From Salinimicrobium marinum (lineage in GTDB: Bacteria > Bacteroidota > Bacteroidia > Flavobacteriales > Flavobacteriaceae), in assembly GCF_014651535.1 (NCBI RefSeq), contig NZ_BMXB01000014.1, positions 28,039 to 92,038 of the forward strand: 64,000 nt of DNA, written 5' to 3'. How positions within the stretch are numbered: position 1 is the stretch's first letter; the number at the start of each line of letters is the position of its first letter. The position numbers and the translations under genes are program-made. Positions 36,301-43,265 of this stretch are shown here, in pieces. The notes below the pieces were generated by a model that saw only the letters and a program-made list of their open reading frames with translations, was not told the DNA's origin and ran no database searches.

Positions 36301-36556
36301 TTCTTATAGGGTGGTATTGGCTCGAAACCCAATAAATTCCGGAGAGCCATTAGAACTTTTGGCAGATTTCCCTGAGGAAGAACTGGAAACCATGCAGATT
36401 TCCATTCATAATCTTAATGGAACGATTCTGAAACAGCTGAGATCAAACAGCAAAGCCACTACTATTGAGCTGCCATTTAATTTACCCTCGGGTGTTTATA
36501 TTCTTAACTGTACCACTAATTCAAACAGTAAATCTTTAAAGTTTATTGTTCACTAA
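27311..36556 (+). CDS. giant T9SS-secreted repeat protein (FG-GAP, beta-helix, MBG repeats)
   Basis: A 3081-residue surface protein. After a signal peptide (to about VSFAQ) come 14 FG-GAP/VCBS repeats with calcium-loop motifs such as DVDGDGDQD (about residues 45-785), an Ig-like segment (about 790-890), a right-handed beta-helix of the choice-of-anchor Q type (about 895-1262, beginning ILYVNKNVTGDGSGDSWANA), two Ig-like domains opening APTV.IS.TE..PSNA (to about 1457), 18 MBG-type domains as nine A/B pairs (about 1460-2738), a Big-type region, and a type A T9SS sorting domain (about 3005-3081, with LPSGVYILNC). Likely a cell-surface adhesin bound through the type IX system. The beta-barrel gene follows after 10 bases. 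Confidence 0.93.
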   Translation: MKQNYIPKILIFFILCLGGKVSFAQTFEQVLPPPPAPQILPDFKGVQHSSIAFADVDGDGDQDVLIAGGSGDMNGGTMGGEGASAILYLNDGSGDYTEATGTPFMGVQKGSVAFADVDGDGDQDVLITGSTGGMYGDGESVAKLYLNNGFGNFSELLDTPFEGVQNSSVAFADVDGDGDQDVLITGMSGDYYNGITNSQLYLNDGNGNYTKDNTNFFEGVQYGSIAFADVDGDSDQDVLITGISGDEWQGVRGSTLYINDGLGNFLEDINTPFPGVGNSSIAFADIDGDNDQDVLITGMDINYNSIAKLYKNDGGGNYSESTGTSFEGVENSSVAFADVDGDSDQDLLITSYNISRLYKNDGSGNYMEDINNSFAGAQYSSIAFADIDGDNDQDVLITGGDNHLTPVAKLYVNIGAGNYVEPTGTFFPGVQNSSIAFADIDGDNDQDVLITGHDNSYNRIGKLYKNDGFGNYSIVTGTSFAEVENGSIAFADVDGDGDQDVLITGMDNSNNRIANLYKNDGSGHYSEVMGTPFTGVQNSSMAFADVDGDGDQDVLITGAVSNLTSSVSSKLYKNDGLGNFSEVTGTPFEGVQDGSMAFADVDGDGDQDVLITGRSTPYSNVITKLYKNNGVGNYTEVTGAPFTGMYNGSVALADIDGDNDQDVLITGYNNTSYRPIAKLYKNDGAGNYSEVTGMPFTGVQNSSLGFADVDGDGFQDVMITGSNDSYNPITKLYKNDGTGNYTEVLGLPFKGVHYGSIAFADIDRDNDKDVLIIGTTENGSISTLYRNTSFAANTPPTAAAVTFSGTLEVGKTLEGNYSYNDTDSDPESCSTYIWYRADDASGTNKAAISEATDKTYELQTTDVGKYISFEVTPNDGTNAGTAVESDLQGPVIAIHPDENNILYVNKNVTGDGSGDSWANALPELAEALKYAKNNESNWENSPLQIWVAGGTYKPLYSPRDGANFADEGRDNAFLLVKNVQLYGGFAGAETALNQRDLGIEANVSILSGDFNGDDVASGSGSTLSITGNSENAYHVVLSSGAVGSARLDGFTISGGNANGSSDFTVHSNTLWRNRGGGMFNSSSSPQLVNIKVVQNSTQNYGAGMVNYDSSPQLVSVIITNNLAIDHWAGGMFNAHSSPKLINVSIVDNWAPNDAAMYNGSSVPEFYNSIVWGGIKLSLGGNYIAQYSLIQDNNNTSNGNIDATGLVEADIFADPGNGDFSLKTASPAINSGNNGLFPGDLQNATDLAGNPRLSEEAIDMGAYEILDSKAPTVVISTTEISPSNAESFLVTVKFSEDVTGFDASDLVVANAEVENFKEQDGSYFFELKPIEDGTVSVDIESNVAEDTAGNSNEAATQFSIESDRTAPTVKISSTESDPSNADSVSINIEFSEKVSGFEVSDLKITNGTAENFEGEHDSFSFDLKPTERGTVKIDIEGNVAEDTAGNANKAATRFSIYFKVSAEIATNSTQTFTYDGTVKNVVASLNNEEGSLEYFPEKGYINVGTYPITVSAAETEHYLAVSKEVNLVIEPATITGVTFEDDSFSYNGEAHSLTVTGLPEGATVAYADNGQINAGTYKVTATVSQENYNDKVLTADLIIEKAKAVITAETLQAFTYDGTSKAVTASLNHSETELAYTSQQGYTNAGTYPVTISAEETDNYLSTSREVSLVIENAEITGVAFEDNTFTYDGTSKSIEVSSLPEGASVSYENNDQTEAGTYEVTATVSQENYNDQVLNADLVINKAAAVITAEAVRTFTYDGIEKSVTASLNHLETELVYTPQQAYTTAGTYEVTVSAEETDNYLSASKEVSLVIENAEIEGVAFEGDTFTYNGEAHSLAVTGLPEGASVEYADNGQINAGTYKVTATISQKNYNDQVLTADLVINKSEAIITADAVQTIIYDGIVKNVAASLNNSEAILTYTPAQGYTDAGTYEVTISSEETDNYLPATKEVSLVIENAEITGVIFEGDTFIYEGISHSLAVTGLPAGATVEYDNNGQTNAGTYTVTATVSQENHNDKILTADLVINKSEAIITADAVQTIIYDGIVKNVAASLNNSETVLNYAPAQGFTNAGTYGVTISSEETDNYLSASKEVSLVIKNAEIEGVAFEDETFTYNGEIHSLAVTGLPEGATVEYANNGQINAGTYTVTATVSQENYNDKILTADLVIYKSEAIITADAVQTFTYDGIVKNVAASLNHSETVLTYAPAQGFTNAGTYDVTIFAEETDNYLATSKEVSLVIENAEIERVAFEDDTFIYNGEAHTLAVSGLSQGASVTYVDNGKINAGTYKVTATVSQENFNDKVLTADLIIKKAEAIITAEAVQTFTYDGTVKNVAASLNHSETVLTYAPAQGFTNAGTYDVTIFAEETDNYLATSKEVSLVIENAEIERVAFEDDTFIYNGEAHTLAVSGLSQGASVTYADNMQINAGTYTVTATVSQENFNDKILTADLIIKKAEALITAEAVQTFTYDGTEKTVTASLNHSETTLTYDPAQGFNDAGTYPITLSAEETDNYLSASEEVSLVIENAEIEGVAFEGETFIYDGTSKSIYVTGLPDGATVKYENNGQINAGIYSVTATISQKNYNSKVLAADLVIEKAETVITADAVQTFTYDRTVKNIVGSLNHEETEMTYAPAQGYTNAGKYDVTISAEETNNYLAASKKVRLVVTSTDIEGVRFDDATFTYDGQPHSLAVSGMPEGASVTYSNNVNVNAGTYTVTANISKENFNDKVLTAVLTIEKAVQSITFEELSDRNLQTDEDFLLHATSTSELAVKYSYTSEVAEPAASVSPRGFVKLLTAGQISITATQSGNQNYEAAAPVTRMLNITSSEAKLNNVVINGTTYASPSAEIYYLIGCGSDENGVQIRMETNRGSSADHAEVFTIATPAPGIYNETITVTSGDGNAQRVYQIKVEKTFKFEDIVVQKFNNVLLVNNNPETNGGYRFESYKWYRNGALIGTGQYFSEGNNFSDQLDSGSTYHVEMITEDGEILRTCSTVIQIKNSYRVVLARNPINSGEPLELLADFPEEELETMQISIHNLNGTILKQLRSNSKATTIELPFNLPSGVYILNCTTNSNSKSLKFIVH
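27437..29650 (+). repeat. array of 14 FG-GAP/VCBS coding repeats
   Basis: Fourteen units of about 50 residues, each with GVQ.SS.AFAD(V/I)DGD.DQDVLITG and a second half K LY.NDG.GNY. At DNA level the core GCCGATGTAGATGGAGATGG recurs almost unchanged in many units, while GATATAGATGG.GATAATGA marks a second subtype. The last unit is degenerate (DIDRDNDKD). Confidence 0.9.
31690..35525 (+). repeat. array of nine 426-bp A/B pairs of MBG domains
   Basis: Each 142-residue pair has an A domain (ITA.AVQTFTYDGTVKN.. to EETDNYL..SKEVSLVIENAE) and a B domain (I.GVAFE.DTF.YNGEAHSL.. to QEN.NDK.LTADL.I). The period is exactly 426 bp. Pairs 6 and 7 are almost identical in DNA (33875-34135 against 34301-34561); pairs 4 and 5 share a long identical block (near 32942 and 33368). 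Confidence 0.92.
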
Positions 36557-36566
36557 TTAAATCTGC

Positions 36567-37481
36567 ATGAATAATTTATCAAACAAAAAAATGAAAATAT
36601 ATAATAGAAATAGTTCCCAGCTTAAACCCGGTTGGCAGATTTTATTGCTCATGCTGGTTTGCGGTATCATTGGCAGTTCTCACGGCCAAACCAAAAATGA
36701 AATTTCTCTTTACATGCAAGGATCGTTCTCAAAACTTGATTATGAAGTCTTTCAGGAGAACAGCGATATGGAAAACGGATTTGGTTTTGGAGCGGGATAC
36801 TCCTACTACCTTTCTGAAAACTGGAGTATTGGTACAGGGGCAGAACTGCAATATTTCGAGGGTTCGGCTTATCTTTCCTCTGTAGAAGATGTTTATTCTA
36901 CGCTTGATATGGAGGGAGAAGAATTTGAGTTCCGGTACCAGTTAAAGGATTTCCGGGAAAATCAATATGCATATTACTTAAATGTGCCTTTAAAAATTCA
37001 GTACGAAACCGGCAATATTACCCGCTTTTATGCTGCAGCCGGTGCTAAATTGGGCTTTGAAATTCAATCAGAATATGAAGCAAGCGCTTCTTCATTAACC
37101 ACCAGCGGTTATTATGAGCAGTATGATGTAGAACTAAGCGCTCCAGGATTTTCCGGTTTCGGAAATTTTGGTCCAATGAATGCTTCAAGATTGGAACTTG
37201 GACTTGTTACCAACCTGGTGTTAAACATGGAAGCAGGAGTTAAATTTATGCTGGAGAATGACCGTGCATTTTATATGGGTCTATTTTTGGATTATGGTTT
37301 AAAGGATATAAAACCTGAAGAAAATCAGGGAAATCTTATTGCCTACAATTCTGAAGATCCCGTAGATCTTATGAATGGCAGCATGCTTTCATCAATAAAC
37401 AACAAATCCTTCAATCATTATGTGGATGAAGTAAAAACACTGGCTTTCGGCCTTAAAATTCAGTATGCATTTCAATTTTAA
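36567..37481 (+). CDS. outer-membrane beta-barrel protein
   Basis: A 304-residue protein with a signal peptide ending near IGSSHGQ, then an eight-strand-type barrel pattern: alternating aromatic strands such as FGFGAGYSYYLSENWSIGTG and RFYAAAGAKLGFEI, ending LAFGLKIQYAFQF with the terminal phenylalanine typical of Bam substrates. It has the general look of the PorT/OMP_b-brl family. A second ATG at 36591 would give a more usual signal peptide. It begins 10 bases after the giant gene and shares its terminator, so the two are co-transcribed and perhaps work together. Confidence 0.85.
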   Translation: MNNLSNKKMKIYNRNSSQLKPGWQILLLMLVCGIIGSSHGQTKNEISLYMQGSFSKLDYEVFQENSDMENGFGFGAGYSYYLSENWSIGTGAELQYFEGSAYLSSVEDVYSTLDMEGEEFEFRYQLKDFRENQYAYYLNVPLKIQYETGNITRFYAAAGAKLGFEIQSEYEASASSLTTSGYYEQYDVELSAPGFSGFGNFGPMNASRLELGLVTNLVLNMEAGVKFMLENDRAFYMGLFLDYGLKDIKPEENQGNLIAYNSEDPVDLMNGSMLSSINNKSFNHYVDEVKTLAFGLKIQYAFQF

Positions 37482-37505
37482 TTAGTAGGGTAAATTGAAA
37501 TTCCA

Positions 37506-37542
37506 TCGGCCTCTTCCCTTGTGAAGGGGCTGATTTTTTTTT
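37506..37542 (+). terminator. terminator of the giant-protein operon
   Basis: An 11-bp stem with two wobble pairs (TCGGCCTCTTC / GAAGGGGCTGA), a 6-base loop and nine T. Confidence 0.85.
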
Positions 37543-37633
37543 AAGGTATGAACTTTCTGTCTCTCTTCCATAAATCCGTAAAATTTCATGCTTTTAGGAT
37601 TGTATGGGAAAGATGAAAATACCAGTTGCAGGC

Positions 37634-39430
37634 TTAGCTATAAATAGAACTGATATACTCCTGATATTTTTCCCCAATCTTCTTCCGTTTTAGTTTGAGG
37701 GTGGGGGTTAATTCTCCTCCTTCTATCGTCCACTCCTGTGGCAGTAACCGGAATTCCTTGATCTGTTCTACCGGATTAAATTCCCGGTTGTATTCCGTTA
37801 CAGATTCCTTGATTAATCTTCGTGCTTCATTGTCCTTTAAAATCGCATCATCTCCGGGATAGGGTTTTTCCTGTTCTGCATACCATTTTTTGAATGCCTG
37901 GAAAGCGGGAACAATGAGAGCGCTCACAAACTTCTGCATTTCCCCCACCACCATGATCTGCTCGATCCAAGGGCTTTCAGACATTTTGTTTTCTATGGGC
38001 TGTGGTGCTACAAACTTTCCGCCGCTGGTTTTAAGTAATTCCTTTTTACGGTCGGTGATCTTCAGGAATTTTTCGTCTACAAAAGTTCCGATATCGCCTG
38101 TGCGCAGCCAGCCGTCAATCATGACTTCCTTCGTGAGATCCGGTCGTTTATAGTAACCCAGCATCACGTTCGGTCCTTTGCAGAGAACTTCACCGTCCTC
38201 AGCTATTTTCACCGCTACATTATTCATTGGTGGCCCTACCGTTCCAAATTTCCGGTCTTTTTTGTCATAGTAATTTCCGCTGATAATGGGAGCTGCTTCC
38301 GTTAAACCATAACCTTCCTGAATCACAATTCCGGCAGCAGTAAAGATCCTTAATAGTCTTACCTGGCAGGCTGCAGCTCCTGTGATAATGGATTTTATTT
38401 CTCCACCCAGTGCATCCCGCCATTTAATGAAAATTAATTTATCTGCTATTTTAAGCTGAATTTTGTAACTCATGCTTAAAGGCTTATCAATTTTGAACCT
38501 TTCGGCAAGACCAAGAGCCCAGAAAAACAGCTTTTTCTTTACCCCTGTCAGTTCATTTCCTTTCGCTAAAATGCCTTCGTACACCTTTTCAAGAAGTCGT
38601 GGTACAGTCGTGAAAATTTTCGGTTTTACCTCTCCCAGGTTTTCGGCCAGTTTATCCATGCTCTCTGCATAATAAATAGAAGCGCCGCTGTACAGCAGGC
38701 AATAGGTGGCCATTCGCTCAAAAGCATGATTGAGGGGCAGGAAACTAAGGGCTCTTTCTCCCTGCACTTTTACATCTGCAATTACTTCTGCCGCTCCAAA
38801 AGAATTACTCAGGATATTTTTGTGGGAAAGCATCACACCTTTAGGAGTTCCGGTTGTTCCGGAGGTATAGAGAATGGTCACCAGGTCGGTTTCATTAACA
38901 GCATCCCGGTGATCGTTGATCTGTTGCTCTTTTTCAGGGTTTAATTCTTCCAGTAATTCGGTCCAGGGTGAAACTCCTGCTATTTCTTTGAAAGAATACA
39001 CCGCTTCCAGAGCGGGTAAATTTTTTTTTATTTCTGAAACTTTGGTGAAAAGGGATTCATCCCCTACAAAGATCATTTTCACATTAGCATCACTAAGGAT
39101 GAACTGAAGTTCTTTATTTGTAATATTCGGATACACCGGAACAGAAACTGCTCCCGTCTGCTGAATGGCCATATCGGCCATGATCCATTCGGGACAGTTC
39201 GCACTTATAATGCCTATTTTGTCTCTGCCTTCAATAGAGCCATCCCCTCCGGAAAATCCTTTTTTCAGCAAGCCCGCGCTCAGACCATCTACTTTTTCCC
39301 GAACCTCACTGGTACTATATTTTCTCCAGACACCGTTTTCTTTGGCAGCCAGAAAATCGGGTGCAGGAGAGTTTTTCAGTCGGTAAGTTAAGCAGTCAAA
39401 AAGGCGTGTGGGTTGTTGCAATGAATTCAT
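37634..39430 (-). CDS. long-chain acyl-CoA synthetase (AMP-forming)
   Basis: A 598-residue adenylate-forming enzyme that activates fatty acids with ATP and CoA. The P-loop-like motif ILYTSGTTGTPKGVMLSHKN, the A5 block IQEGYGLTEAAPII, A7 WLRTGDIG and A8 ITDRKKELLKTSGGKFVAP are all present. Length and the FNPVEQIKEFRLLP end are typical of FadD15/FAA-like enzymes of Bacteroidota. It is transcribed alone, downstream of and on the same strand as proC, but a terminator lies between them. Confidence 0.95.
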   Translation of the reverse strand: MNSLQQPTRLFDCLTYRLKNSPAPDFLAAKENGVWRKYSTSEVREKVDGLSAGLLKKGFSGGDGSIEGRDKIGIISANCPEWIMADMAIQQTGAVSVPVYPNITNKELQFILSDANVKMIFVGDESLFTKVSEIKKNLPALEAVYSFKEIAGVSPWTELLEELNPEKEQQINDHRDAVNETDLVTILYTSGTTGTPKGVMLSHKNILSNSFGAAEVIADVKVQGERALSFLPLNHAFERMATYCLLYSGASIYYAESMDKLAENLGEVKPKIFTTVPRLLEKVYEGILAKGNELTGVKKKLFFWALGLAERFKIDKPLSMSYKIQLKIADKLIFIKWRDALGGEIKSIITGAAACQVRLLRIFTAAGIVIQEGYGLTEAAPIISGNYYDKKDRKFGTVGPPMNNVAVKIAEDGEVLCKGPNVMLGYYKRPDLTKEVMIDGWLRTGDIGTFVDEKFLKITDRKKELLKTSGGKFVAPQPIENKMSESPWIEQIMVVGEMQKFVSALIVPAFQAFKKWYAEQEKPYPGDDAILKDNEARRLIKESVTEYNREFNPVEQIKEFRLLPQEWTIEGGELTPTLKLKRKKIGEKYQEYISSIYS

Positions 39431-39616
39431 TCCGTTAAAAAATTATTTTTCAGGCTACAGTAAGATCAAAAGAGAAATTACGGAAATGTCTGATTCCTTC
39501 AGGTGGCAAAAATATCACATAAATCATATAGAAGGATGGGATTGGAAGAACAATCTTCGGAAATGGGTTCTTCTGTTGAATTTTAAAATAAAATATGCAC
39601 AAAGTTTATTCCGCAT

Positions 39617-39655
39617 AAAAAAACCGGCATTGATTTAAGCAAAGCCGGTTTATAT
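39617..39655 (-). terminator. terminator after proC
   Basis: An 8-bp stem AAACCGGC / GCCGGTTT with an interrupted inner TTG/CAA helix and A/T runs outside, 16 bases beyond the proC stop. Confidence 0.7.
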
Positions 39656-39670
39656 GATTTTCAGAAATAA

Positions 39671-40477
39671 TCAATCCTCTTCTCCCAGTTCCACTGCACG
39701 GTTAAATGCTGCATAGGCTGCTTCCTTGATCAATTCCTTCACATTATTATCATCCATGGAATCAAGAGCTGCACGGGTTGTACCTCCTTTTGAAGCCACC
39801 CTGTCCATCCAAAGGGTAGGAGAAAGATCGTTTTTATTGAACAATTCTACCGCGCCTTCAAAGGTCTGACTAACAAGAACCTTTGAATCGTTTTCTGAAA
39901 AGCCCATTTTGAGAGCTGCTTCCAGCATGGAGTTCATAAAATAGAATACATATGCAGGTCCGCTTCCCGAAATTCCTGTAGAAGCATCAATGAAATTCTG
40001 GTTTTTAACCCTGATGGATTCGCCGGTGGTGTCGAGCAAGTTTCTTATCATAAGTAATTCCACCCGAGATACCTCCTTGGATTCAGTATAAGAAGTCACT
40101 CCTTTTCCTACCTGTGCAGGTAAGTTAGGCATGGTTCTTACTACTTTTTTTATTCCAAGGCTTTCCTGTATGGTTTCAATGGTCACCCCGGCCATAAGTG
40201 AGACAAAGATCTGGTCATTATTGACCATGGGTTTCATTTGCTCAAACAATTCTTCGCTATGGTATGGTTTTACTGCAATAAAAACCACATCGGCCTTGGG
40301 AAGACAATCCTCCAGTTTTTCATAGACGTTGAAAAGAGACATTTCTTTTAATGAAATTATTTTTTCAGGGGAGACATCAAAGATTTTCAGTTTTTTCCTA
40401 TTTAATAAGGCAGAAGAAGCCATTCCTTCTGCGTAAGTGAGACCCATGTTTCCTGCTCCAATAACTAATACTTTCAT
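39671..40477 (-). CDS. proC: pyrroline-5-carboxylate reductase
   Basis: ProC reduces pyrroline-5-carboxylate to proline with NAD(P)H. The Rossmann motif is VLVIGAGNMGLTYAEG, and the family signature appears as VASKGGTTRAALDSM near the C-terminus, with GSGPAYVFYFMNSMLEAALKMG before it. I start at the ATG at 40477, which places the Rossmann strand at the N-terminus; an in-frame start at 40507 would add ten unconserved residues. Length about 268, as expected. Confidence 0.95.
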   Translation of the reverse strand: MKVLVIGAGNMGLTYAEGMASSALLNRKKLKIFDVSPEKIISLKEMSLFNVYEKLEDCLPKADVVFIAVKPYHSEELFEQMKPMVNNDQIFVSLMAGVTIETIQESLGIKKVVRTMPNLPAQVGKGVTSYTESKEVSRVELLMIRNLLDTTGESIRVKNQNFIDASTGISGSGPAYVFYFMNSMLEAALKMGFSENDSKVLVSQTFEGAVELFNKNDLSPTLWMDRVASKGGTTRAALDSMDDNNVKELIKEAAYAAFNRAVELGEED

Positions 40478-40803
40478 TTGTTTCATTTTACCGGTTAAAA
40501 TCTTCAATTCTCCTGAATCTCTTCAGAAAAATGAAAATTTAAGATTTAATTTTGAATATATGTACAAAGACCGTACAGACGGCTCCTCAAGTGTGTTTTA
40601 ATATACCAATAATTTTATTTGAATGATAAATAACCGCATAACAGCAAGTTACATATTTTTTGATATTGTGTGAAATCCGCCATTCCGTCTTATACCTGAA
40701 AATTAGTCAGGAATTAAGGGTGTTGAGGTGAAATAACTTTAGTTTCTGAACGATGATTTATTGATATATTTGGCTAACAACTTCAATAAATCAAAACATT
40801 TTT
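40478..40803. other. proC/M28 divergent intergenic region
   Basis: No gene is visible in these 326 bases. The only clear element is the -7 box listed separately at 40765. I see no obvious promoter for proC and no strong hairpin. Confidence 0.5.
40765..40772 (+). promoter_or_regulatory. -7 box of the M28 peptidase gene
   Basis: TATATTTG matches TAnnTTTG, 31 bases before the ATG at 40804. The -33 TTG is not clear. Confidence 0.45.
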
Positions 40804-42354
40804 ATGAAAAATCAGTTCAAATTATGGCTTTTCTGCTTCCTGATGACCGGCAATTTAGTGTTTGCACAGGAGGATCAGGTAATTAACAGCATTGTTAATG
40901 AGGCCGAAGAAAATTCTCAACTGGAGCATCTCGCTCATGAACTTCTGGATGTGGTGGGACCGCGGTTGGTTGGAACACCACAAATGAACAACGCTCATAA
41001 CTGGGCGGTTGATAAGTTTGAAAGCTGGGGGATTTCTGCGGAAAAACAAAAGTGGGGAGAATGGCGTGGCTGGGAAAGAGGGATCACCCATATCGATATG
41101 GTACATCCAAGAATACAGTCACTGGAGGGCCGGCAGCTGGCCTGGAGCCCTTCTACCGGAAAGAAACCGGTTACTGCCGAAGTTATCACACTTCCGGAAG
41201 TGACAGATTCTTTGTCTTTTCAAAAATGGCTTCCTAAGGTGAACGGAAAATTTGTAATGATCTCGATGAACCAACCTACCGGTCGTCCCGATTATAACTG
41301 GGAGGAATTTGCTACAGAAGCCTCTTTTGAAAAAATGAAAAAGGAGCGACAGGAACAGGAAGAGGCATGGCGTGAAAAATTCAGAAAGATGGGATATACC
41401 TCCAGAACCTTACCTGAAGCGCTTGAAAATGCCGGTGCAGCCGGAATCATAAGCTCTTACTGGTCCCGTGGATTTGGAGCCAATAAGATCTTTGGTGCCT
41501 ACAGCAAAAAAGTACCAACGCTCGACCTTTCACTAGAAGACTACGGAATGTTGTACAGGCTTGTCGAAAGTGGAAACAAGCCGCAAATTAAAGTAGAGGC
41601 ACAATCGAGAGAACTGGGGAAAGTGCCTACTTTTAATACCATTGCAGAAATAAAAGGAACAGAAAAACCTGAAGAATATATTATTCTTTCTGCTCATTTC
41701 GATTCCTGGGATGGTGCCACCGGTGCCACCGATAACGGAACCGGAACAATCGTGATGATGGAAGCTGCGCGTATCCTGAAAGAAGTATATCCAAACCCAA
41801 AAAGAACCATCATTGTGGGACTTTGGGGAAGTGAAGAGCAGGGGCTAAATGGATCCCGTGCTTTTGTGGAAGACCATCCTGAGATCGTTGCGAACGTACA
41901 GGCAGTGTTTAATCAGGATAACGGAACCGGAAGAGTGGTAAACATCTCCGGAAACGGATTTTTACATGCGTACGATTATCTGGGAGACTGGCTAGAAAAA
42001 GTTCCCGATACCGTTGCAGATCATATTGAAACCAATTTCCCCGGAAGTCCAGGCCGTGGAGGATCAGATTATGCATCTTTCGTTGCTGCAGGAGCACCGG
42101 CCTTTAATCTTAGTGCCCTTAACTGGTCTTACTGGAACTACACCTGGCACACCAACAGAGACACGTATGATAAGATCGTTTTTGACGATGTTCGTAACAA
42201 CGTGATCCTTACCGCCGTGTTGACTTATATGGCAAGTGAAGATCCGGAAAGAACATCCCGTGAACAAATAAAACTGAAAAATCATCCTAGAACGGGAGAA
42301 CCTCAGCAATGGCCTACGCCACAGCCTCCGACCCGTAAAGGTGGTTTGGATTAG
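40804..42354 (+). CDS. secreted M28-family zinc peptidase with PA domain
   Basis: A 516-residue exported aminopeptidase- or carboxypeptidase-like enzyme. Signal peptide to about LVFAQ; a PA-like insertion lies at about 130-250. All five M28 metal ligands are visible: His in LSAHFDSWDGA, bridging Asp in GATDNGTG, Glu pair in WGSEEQGLNGS, Asp in FNQDNGTGRV and His in TWHTNRDTYD. It probably trims extracellular peptides in the periplasm. It stands alone, with its own promoter box and a repeat element after it. Confidence 0.93.
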   Translation: MKNQFKLWLFCFLMTGNLVFAQEDQVINSIVNEAEENSQLEHLAHELLDVVGPRLVGTPQMNNAHNWAVDKFESWGISAEKQKWGEWRGWERGITHIDMVHPRIQSLEGRQLAWSPSTGKKPVTAEVITLPEVTDSLSFQKWLPKVNGKFVMISMNQPTGRPDYNWEEFATEASFEKMKKERQEQEEAWREKFRKMGYTSRTLPEALENAGAAGIISSYWSRGFGANKIFGAYSKKVPTLDLSLEDYGMLYRLVESGNKPQIKVEAQSRELGKVPTFNTIAEIKGTEKPEEYIILSAHFDSWDGATGATDNGTGTIVMMEAARILKEVYPNPKRTIIVGLWGSEEQGLNGSRAFVEDHPEIVANVQAVFNQDNGTGRVVNISGNGFLHAYDYLGDWLEKVPDTVADHIETNFPGSPGRGGSDYASFVAAGAPAFNLSALNWSYWNYTWHTNRDTYDKIVFDDVRNNVILTAVLTYMASEDPERTSREQIKLKNHPRTGEPQQWPTPQPPTRKGGLD

Positions 42355-42371
42355 TTTTCTATAAGTACTAA

Positions 42372-42449
42372 GAGGCTGTTTGAAAAGCATTAAAACGTCA
42401 TTCTGGAACAAGTTCAGGTGGACGTAAAGCAGGCTTTTCAGGCAGCCTC
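42372..42449. repeat. dispersed inverted-repeat element, copy 2 (78 bp)
   Basis: Ends are GAGGCTGTTTGAAAAGC and GCTTTTCAGGCAGCCTC, almost perfectly inverse, followed by a T run. The centre keeps GTCATTCTGGAACAAG and an inverse-facing TTCAGGTGGACGT. It lies between convergent stops and so can act as a bidirectional terminator. Internally shorter than the 137-bp copies. Confidence 0.75.
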
Positions 42450-42464
42450 TTTTTTATCTGTAAA

Positions 42465-43001
42465 TCACACTTTTTGCCGCTCCAGGTTCAGTTCTAAATT
42501 GCCGCGCTGTACTTCGTAGCAGGCTCTCATGAGGAGCTTGAAATTTCCTCCCTGCAGGGCTTCGGTTAAAGCCTCCATTTCCGGAATATATTTTCGTGCA
42601 AAATTTCTGTCATTGACCAAAATATCTCTGGTATTGTCAATCACATCTGCGAGTTTAATGGTTTTGGCTTCTGCACTAATCTTCTCCAGGCGTTCCACTT
42701 CTTTCTTTTTGCGGGCTTTGCGGTTTAAATGCTGGTAATTTTCTTTTATGTATTCATCGGTTAACTCTTCTACCAGTTTGGCTATTTTGCCTCCAAATTT
42801 TCGCTGGATATCCTGAAGTGAAACCGGGGTATCTTCCACCACATCATGCAAATATGCTGCACAGATCATTTCGGTAGTATGGGGAACAGTTTTCACAATT
42901 TCAGCCACCCTTTTAAGGTGCTCTATGTACAACTCTTCATTGTACTTACGCTGTTGATCTCCATGTGCTTTTCGTGCGAATTCCAGTGCTTCTTCTTCCA
43001 T
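42465..43001 (-). CDS. alarmone-hydrolase-like HD protein (SpoT/Mesh1 type)
   Basis: A 178-residue single-domain protein with the RelA/SpoT hydrolase motifs in order: RKAHGDQQRKYNEELYIEH, AAYLHDVVEDTPV (HD and ED) and KLADVIDNTRDI. No synthetase, TGS or ACT domain is present, so it matches small alarmone hydrolases that remove pyrophosphate from (p)ppGpp, or a related nucleotide phosphohydrolase. It lies between two repeat elements. The substrate is a family inference. Confidence 0.85.
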   Translation of the reverse strand: MEEEALEFARKAHGDQQRKYNEELYIEHLKRVAEIVKTVPHTTEMICAAYLHDVVEDTPVSLQDIQRKFGGKIAKLVEELTDEYIKENYQHLNRKARKKKEVERLEKISAEAKTIKLADVIDNTRDILVNDRNFARKYIPEMEALTEALQGGNFKLLMRACYEVQRGNLELNLERQKV

Positions 43002-43111
43002 TCCTGCAGTTTTATAGTAAAATACAGCTTTTTGGAAATAATGAAAAATAATTAGTCAGCGATTAAGAGTTGTGATCCCAACGGAGAAAAAGGGGGGGAG
43101 AGGTAATAAAA

Positions 43112-43239
43112 AGGCTGTCTAACAAAGCATTTTTAACATCCAGCTGAATTTGTTTCAGGTTCTGATCAGTTCTGGAAATCAGCACAAAAAGATTCTGAAA
43201 ATAAAATCTGGATGACCTTTAAAGCTTTTTAGACAGCCT
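43112..43239. repeat. dispersed inverted-repeat element, copy 3 (128 bp)
   Basis: Ends are AGGCTGTCTAACAAAGC and GCTTTTTAGACAGCCT. A second nested inverted repeat, ATCCAG..CTGGAT, is inside, with TGAATTTGTTTCAGGTTC replacing the usual core. It lies between a lipoprotein gene end and the start of the HD gene, 26 bases from the former. Confidence 0.75.
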
Positions 43240-43265
43240 CCTGTATTTTTTCTGAAGAAAAAGAA

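Noticed and set aside
27311..37481. Giant gene plus barrel as a contact-dependent toxin (CdiA/CdiB-like) system
   Set aside because: There is no two-partner secretion domain, POTRA domain, toxin tip or immunity gene; the C-terminus is a T9SS sorting domain.
37634..39430. Several plus-strand frames of 60-90 codons inside the acyl-CoA ligase gene
   Set aside because: They are antisense shadows of a fully conserved gene; no independent start signals or domains.
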